Of a DNA stretch of 13,257 nt, positions 11,099-13,257 are shown piece after piece. Under the pieces are notes generated by a model. That model searched no databases and was not told the DNA's origin. It saw only the letters and a list, made by a program, of their open reading frames with translations. The DNA is from Porphyromonadaceae bacterium UBA4277 (GTDB lineage: Bacteria; Bacteroidota; Bacteroidia; Bacteroidales; Muribaculaceae). The stretch lies in the NCBI GenBank assembly GCA_002395965.1, contig DGVT01000020.1:1-13257 (forward strand). The letters are read 5' to 3'. Made by a program: the position numbers and the translations under genes. Each line of letters begins with the position of its first letter. Position 1 is the first letter of the stretch.

Positions 11099-12952
11099 TC
11101 ACTCAATTTTACCCACTTCTTTAGTGAAGTTAAAATACAAGCACTGCCCCTTATTGCCCGCAACACGATAGCCGAAATTGGAAGGATCGTTCTGATCCTC
11201 TCCCATGCCTCGATATTCAATTTTCCCATTATATACCATGAACTCACTCTTCCACCAATTGTAGGATGCTATTTTTACATAGGCTCGCACGCCGTCACCC
11301 TCACCTCCGGGCACCGACCTTGAGAATACCGGTGACACAAACTCCCCGTCAGGGCCGTCAGGTACTGCGAACTTGCATCCGTCTTCAAGCTCTTCCCACA
11401 TGCCTCGTGGCGTGACTGGACCCATCAACCACACTTCAGGATTGTTGAAATGCACATTATAAACGCCCTTGTTACTTTCAAGAGAAGTTGAAACTATCAT
11501 TAAATACCAACCCGGTTTATTTGAAGCAATCTTGCCATCGGCACTAAAAATTTCGCTTGCTCGGTCACCCATCACATTGATGTCTGAATAATTAATCACA
11601 TGGCTGAATTTATTATGCCTGTGGATTAACTGCACACCCTTTTCATTAATATATACAAGATGCCAGAAAACACTTGGTGCGCCATACACTTGCACCATAT
11701 CGAGGGCCGTTTCCCAGCCTATATTGTCATAGTTAGCCGTAACACTCATTGCCTCTGGCAAATCAACAATATTATTCTCAAGAATAACATTGACAATGGC
11801 ATTCACATCATCCACATCAATAACTCCATTACAATCCATGTCGCCACGCCCCATATAACCGCTTACGAGCTCTAATCCAAGGATAATATTGATAACTGCA
11901 TTTACATCATCTACATCCACCATTCCGCTAACGTCTAAATCGCCCAATGCACCATAATGAATGTTATCAGCATCAAGAATATTTTTGAAATAATTCCACT
12001 GCTCGCATTTGCGATAAAATGATATGGTTTGACTTGGTATGTGAAGCATGCAATTTTTATTAGACACACCAGTAAATACCTGTGTACCCGTTGTCACCTC
12101 ATCCGGTCTCAAAATATAGCTAAATACATTTGTCAAACCGTTGCAGCCAAAAAAAGCATAATCACCGATAAAAGTGACCTTATCGGGTATTGTCACACTT
12201 TTCAAGTTTTCGGAGTATAAGAAAGCATAGTTACCTATGAAAGTTACAGAGTTTGGCAATAATACATTTGTTAAACTTTCACATCCAGCGAAAGCTAAAT
12301 TGCCTATTGATGTAACCGAATCGCCTATTATTACGCTTTTCAAGCTCTTACATTCCTTAAAAGCTAAACTTCCTATGGTTTTCACAGAATTAGGAATGGC
12401 AATGCTTTCCAATTTAGTATGACCCGAGAACGAGCCACTGTCAATTGTAATAATAGTCTCAGGAATAAATGAATTCATGCAACCTGCTATCAACTTATTA
12501 GTTGCTTTCTCAATTATCGCATTACAGTGATTGCGTGAATCATATACTGCATTCTCATTATCAACAGAAATATAAGCTAAAGCAGAACAATTTTGAAATG
12601 CATAAGCACCAATAAAAGTAACTGAGCTGGGGATGAAAATACTCGTTAGGCTATGGCAGCTATCAAATGCACCATTACCAATAGATATTACAGTGTTTGG
12701 AATTTTCACCGATGTCAAACCACTACAATCCAAGAATGCACCATTGCCAATTTCAGTGACTGTGTAGGAAACGCCTTTATACGCTACATTTTCAGGAATT
12801 TCAACATCACCCGAATAATTATTATCTGTTACAGTGACAGACATATGATCTAAGTTAACAATATATGCTATACCATCAACCTCGAAATCGGAAGCGATGG
12901 CAGGCAATACAGCCATAATCATTATGATAGCAGAAAATAGTGCCTTTTTCAT
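11099..12952 (-). CDS. BspA-like LRR surface protein with internal dockerin-like doublet and SusE/SusF-like C-terminus
   Basis: This 617-residue protein has a signal peptide at 1-20 (cleavage after AIA). Eight BspA-type leucine-rich repeats follow, at about 66, 89, 112, 167, 190, 213, 236 and 259. Most are spaced by 23 residues with the pattern IPNSVTxIGxxAFxxCxxL; a non-repeat insert lies at 130-165. The LRR part ends with the usual WNYFKNI near 319-325. Two dockerin-like repeats, GDLDVSGMVDVDDVNAVINI (337-) and GDMDCNGVIDVDDVNAIVNV (370-), follow. The last 220 residues resemble SusE/SusF-type starch-binding Ig-like domains, ending in GQCLYFNFTKEVGKIE. BspA proteins mediate adhesion to host or bacterial partners; a glycan-binding tail would add a second target. 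The gene is more AT-rich than the OmpA and recombinase genes, which may reflect transfer. No clear promoter was found upstream. Confidence 0.8.
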   Translation of the reverse strand: MKKALFSAIIMIMAVLPAIASDFEVDGIAYIVNLDHMSVTVTDNNYSGDVEIPENVAYKGVSYTVTEIGNGAFLDCSGLTSVKIPNTVISIGNGAFDSCHSLTSIFIPSSVTFIGAYAFQNCSALAYISVDNENAVYDSRNHCNAIIEKATNKLIAGCMNSFIPETIITIDSGSFSGHTKLESIAIPNSVKTIGSLAFKECKSLKSVIIGDSVTSIGNLAFAGCESLTNVLLPNSVTFIGNYAFLYSENLKSVTIPDKVTFIGDYAFFGCNGLTNVFSYILRPDEVTTGTQVFTGVSNKNCMLHIPSQTISFYRKCEQWNYFKNILDADNIHYGALGDLDVSGMVDVDDVNAVINIILGLELVSGYMGRGDMDCNGVIDVDDVNAIVNVILENNIVDLPEAMSVTANYDNIGWETALDMVQVYGAPSVFWHLVYINEKGVQLIHRHNKFSHVINYSDINVMGDRASEIFSADGKIASNKPGWYLMIVSTSLESNKGVYNVHFNNPEVWLMGPVTPRGMWEELEDGCKFAVPDGPDGEFVSPVFSRSVPGGEGDGVRAYVKIASYNWWKSEFMVYNGKIEYRGMGEDQNDPSNFGYRVAGNKGQCLYFNFTKEVGKIE

Positions 12953-13053
12953 CTTAATCTATGTTTTATAAAATTGATTTTGGCAACTGTTAAACAACCT
13001 GGGAGGGTTTTAAGGCTATTATCTTCTCAACTGATGAAAATATAGTGTATATA

Positions 13054-13085
13054 AAAAGAGGATGCATTAAAATGCACCCTCTTTT
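13054..13085 (-). terminator. Intrinsic terminator of etfA
   Basis: On the minus strand AAAAGAGGGTGCAT (13085-13072) pairs with ATGCATCCTCTTTT (13067-13054) around the loop TTTA, with one G-U pair, and ends in a T-run. It begins 13 bases after the etfA stop codon. Confidence 0.8.
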
Positions 13086-13097
13086 ATATAGCGGAGT

Positions 13098-13257
13098 TTA
13101 TTCTGCCATTTCCTTCTTGAGGCGTTCGGTGAGCATGGGCACAATCTTGTGCAGGTCGCCCACGATGCCGAGGTCGGCCACGCTGAAGATGGGAGCAAAC
13201 TTGTCTTTGTTGATGGCGATGATGAAGTCGGACTCCTCCATGCCGGCAAGGTGCTGG
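13098..13257 (-). CDS. etfA: Electron transfer flavoprotein alpha subunit, C-terminal part
   Basis: The last 52 residues of an open frame that enters from the right edge match the FAD-binding end of ETF alpha (FixB). The sequence QHLAGMEESDFIIAINKDK, then APIFSVADLGIVGDLHKIVP and a charged tail ending in KKEMAE, follows the family pattern QHxxGMxxxxxIIAIN...APIFxxADxGIVGDxxxxxP. ETF alpha and beta pass electrons from acyl-CoA and related dehydrogenases, in anaerobes sometimes by flavin bifurcation. The start, and probably etfB, lie outside the window. A strong terminator follows the stop. Confidence 0.92.
   Translation of the reverse strand, partial: QHLAGMEESDFIIAINKDKFAPIFSVADLGIVGDLHKIVPMLTERLKKEMAE

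Overview
The window looks like a chromosomal segment of a gut-type Bacteroidales bacterium (phylum Bacteroidota; Muribaculaceae, Prevotellaceae or a relative would fit). The grounds are the promoters of the Bacteroidota form (TTTG, 19-20 bases, TAnnTTTG), weak or absent Shine-Dalgarno sites at most starts, and the families present: DUF1460, DUF4491, DUF4886, DUF3791, BspA-type leucine-rich repeats, SusE/SusF-like domain and a TPR/propeller/OmpA lipoprotein. The genus is an inference; no 16S sequence is present.

Layout. Positions 1-420 hold two near-identical leftward promoters and a leader running off the left edge, possibly the front of a stable-RNA operon. Positions 421-1580 carry no credible gene and are packed with hairpins and repeats: two 147-bp copies of a four-hairpin element, 9-bp minisatellites, a perfect 15-bp hairpin and a 23/45-bp tandem array. 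Next come a secreted DUF1460 amidase-like protein (1646-2509, +), then an AraC-family regulator and a Bcr/CflA-type efflux pump likely co-transcribed leftward (4692 to 2604). Divergent from these is a DUF4491 membrane protein followed by a large OmpA-family lipoprotein (4889-7209, +). The core block rpsU - tyrosine recombinase - hpf (7519-9066, +) follows. The right side is accessory: a DUF4886 secreted hydrolase-like protein (+), a lone DUF3791 protein (-), a large BspA-like surface protein (-), and the 3' end of etfA (-).

How the parts relate. The regulator and pump form a plausible self-contained efflux module, with a 20-bp-spaced inverted repeat at the regulator promoter as a candidate operator. 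The rpsU-xer-hpf block is a translation and chromosome-maintenance cluster. It contains the two strongest anti-SD matches I found in the window: one far upstream in the rpsU leader and one at the hpf start. This matters because bS21 blocks the anti-SD in Bacteroidota ribosomes. The DUF4886 and BspA-like proteins share an almost identical dockerin-like doublet, in one case at the C-terminus and in the other between domains, which suggests that both are held or assembled at the surface by a common calcium-dependent partner outside this window.

The most interesting items are the shared dockerin-like doublets, the SD-like elements in the rpsU leader and at hpf, the four-hairpin repeat family, and the 9-bp repeat running in frame past a stop codon. 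No CRISPR array, tRNA, complete rRNA or transposase was found.
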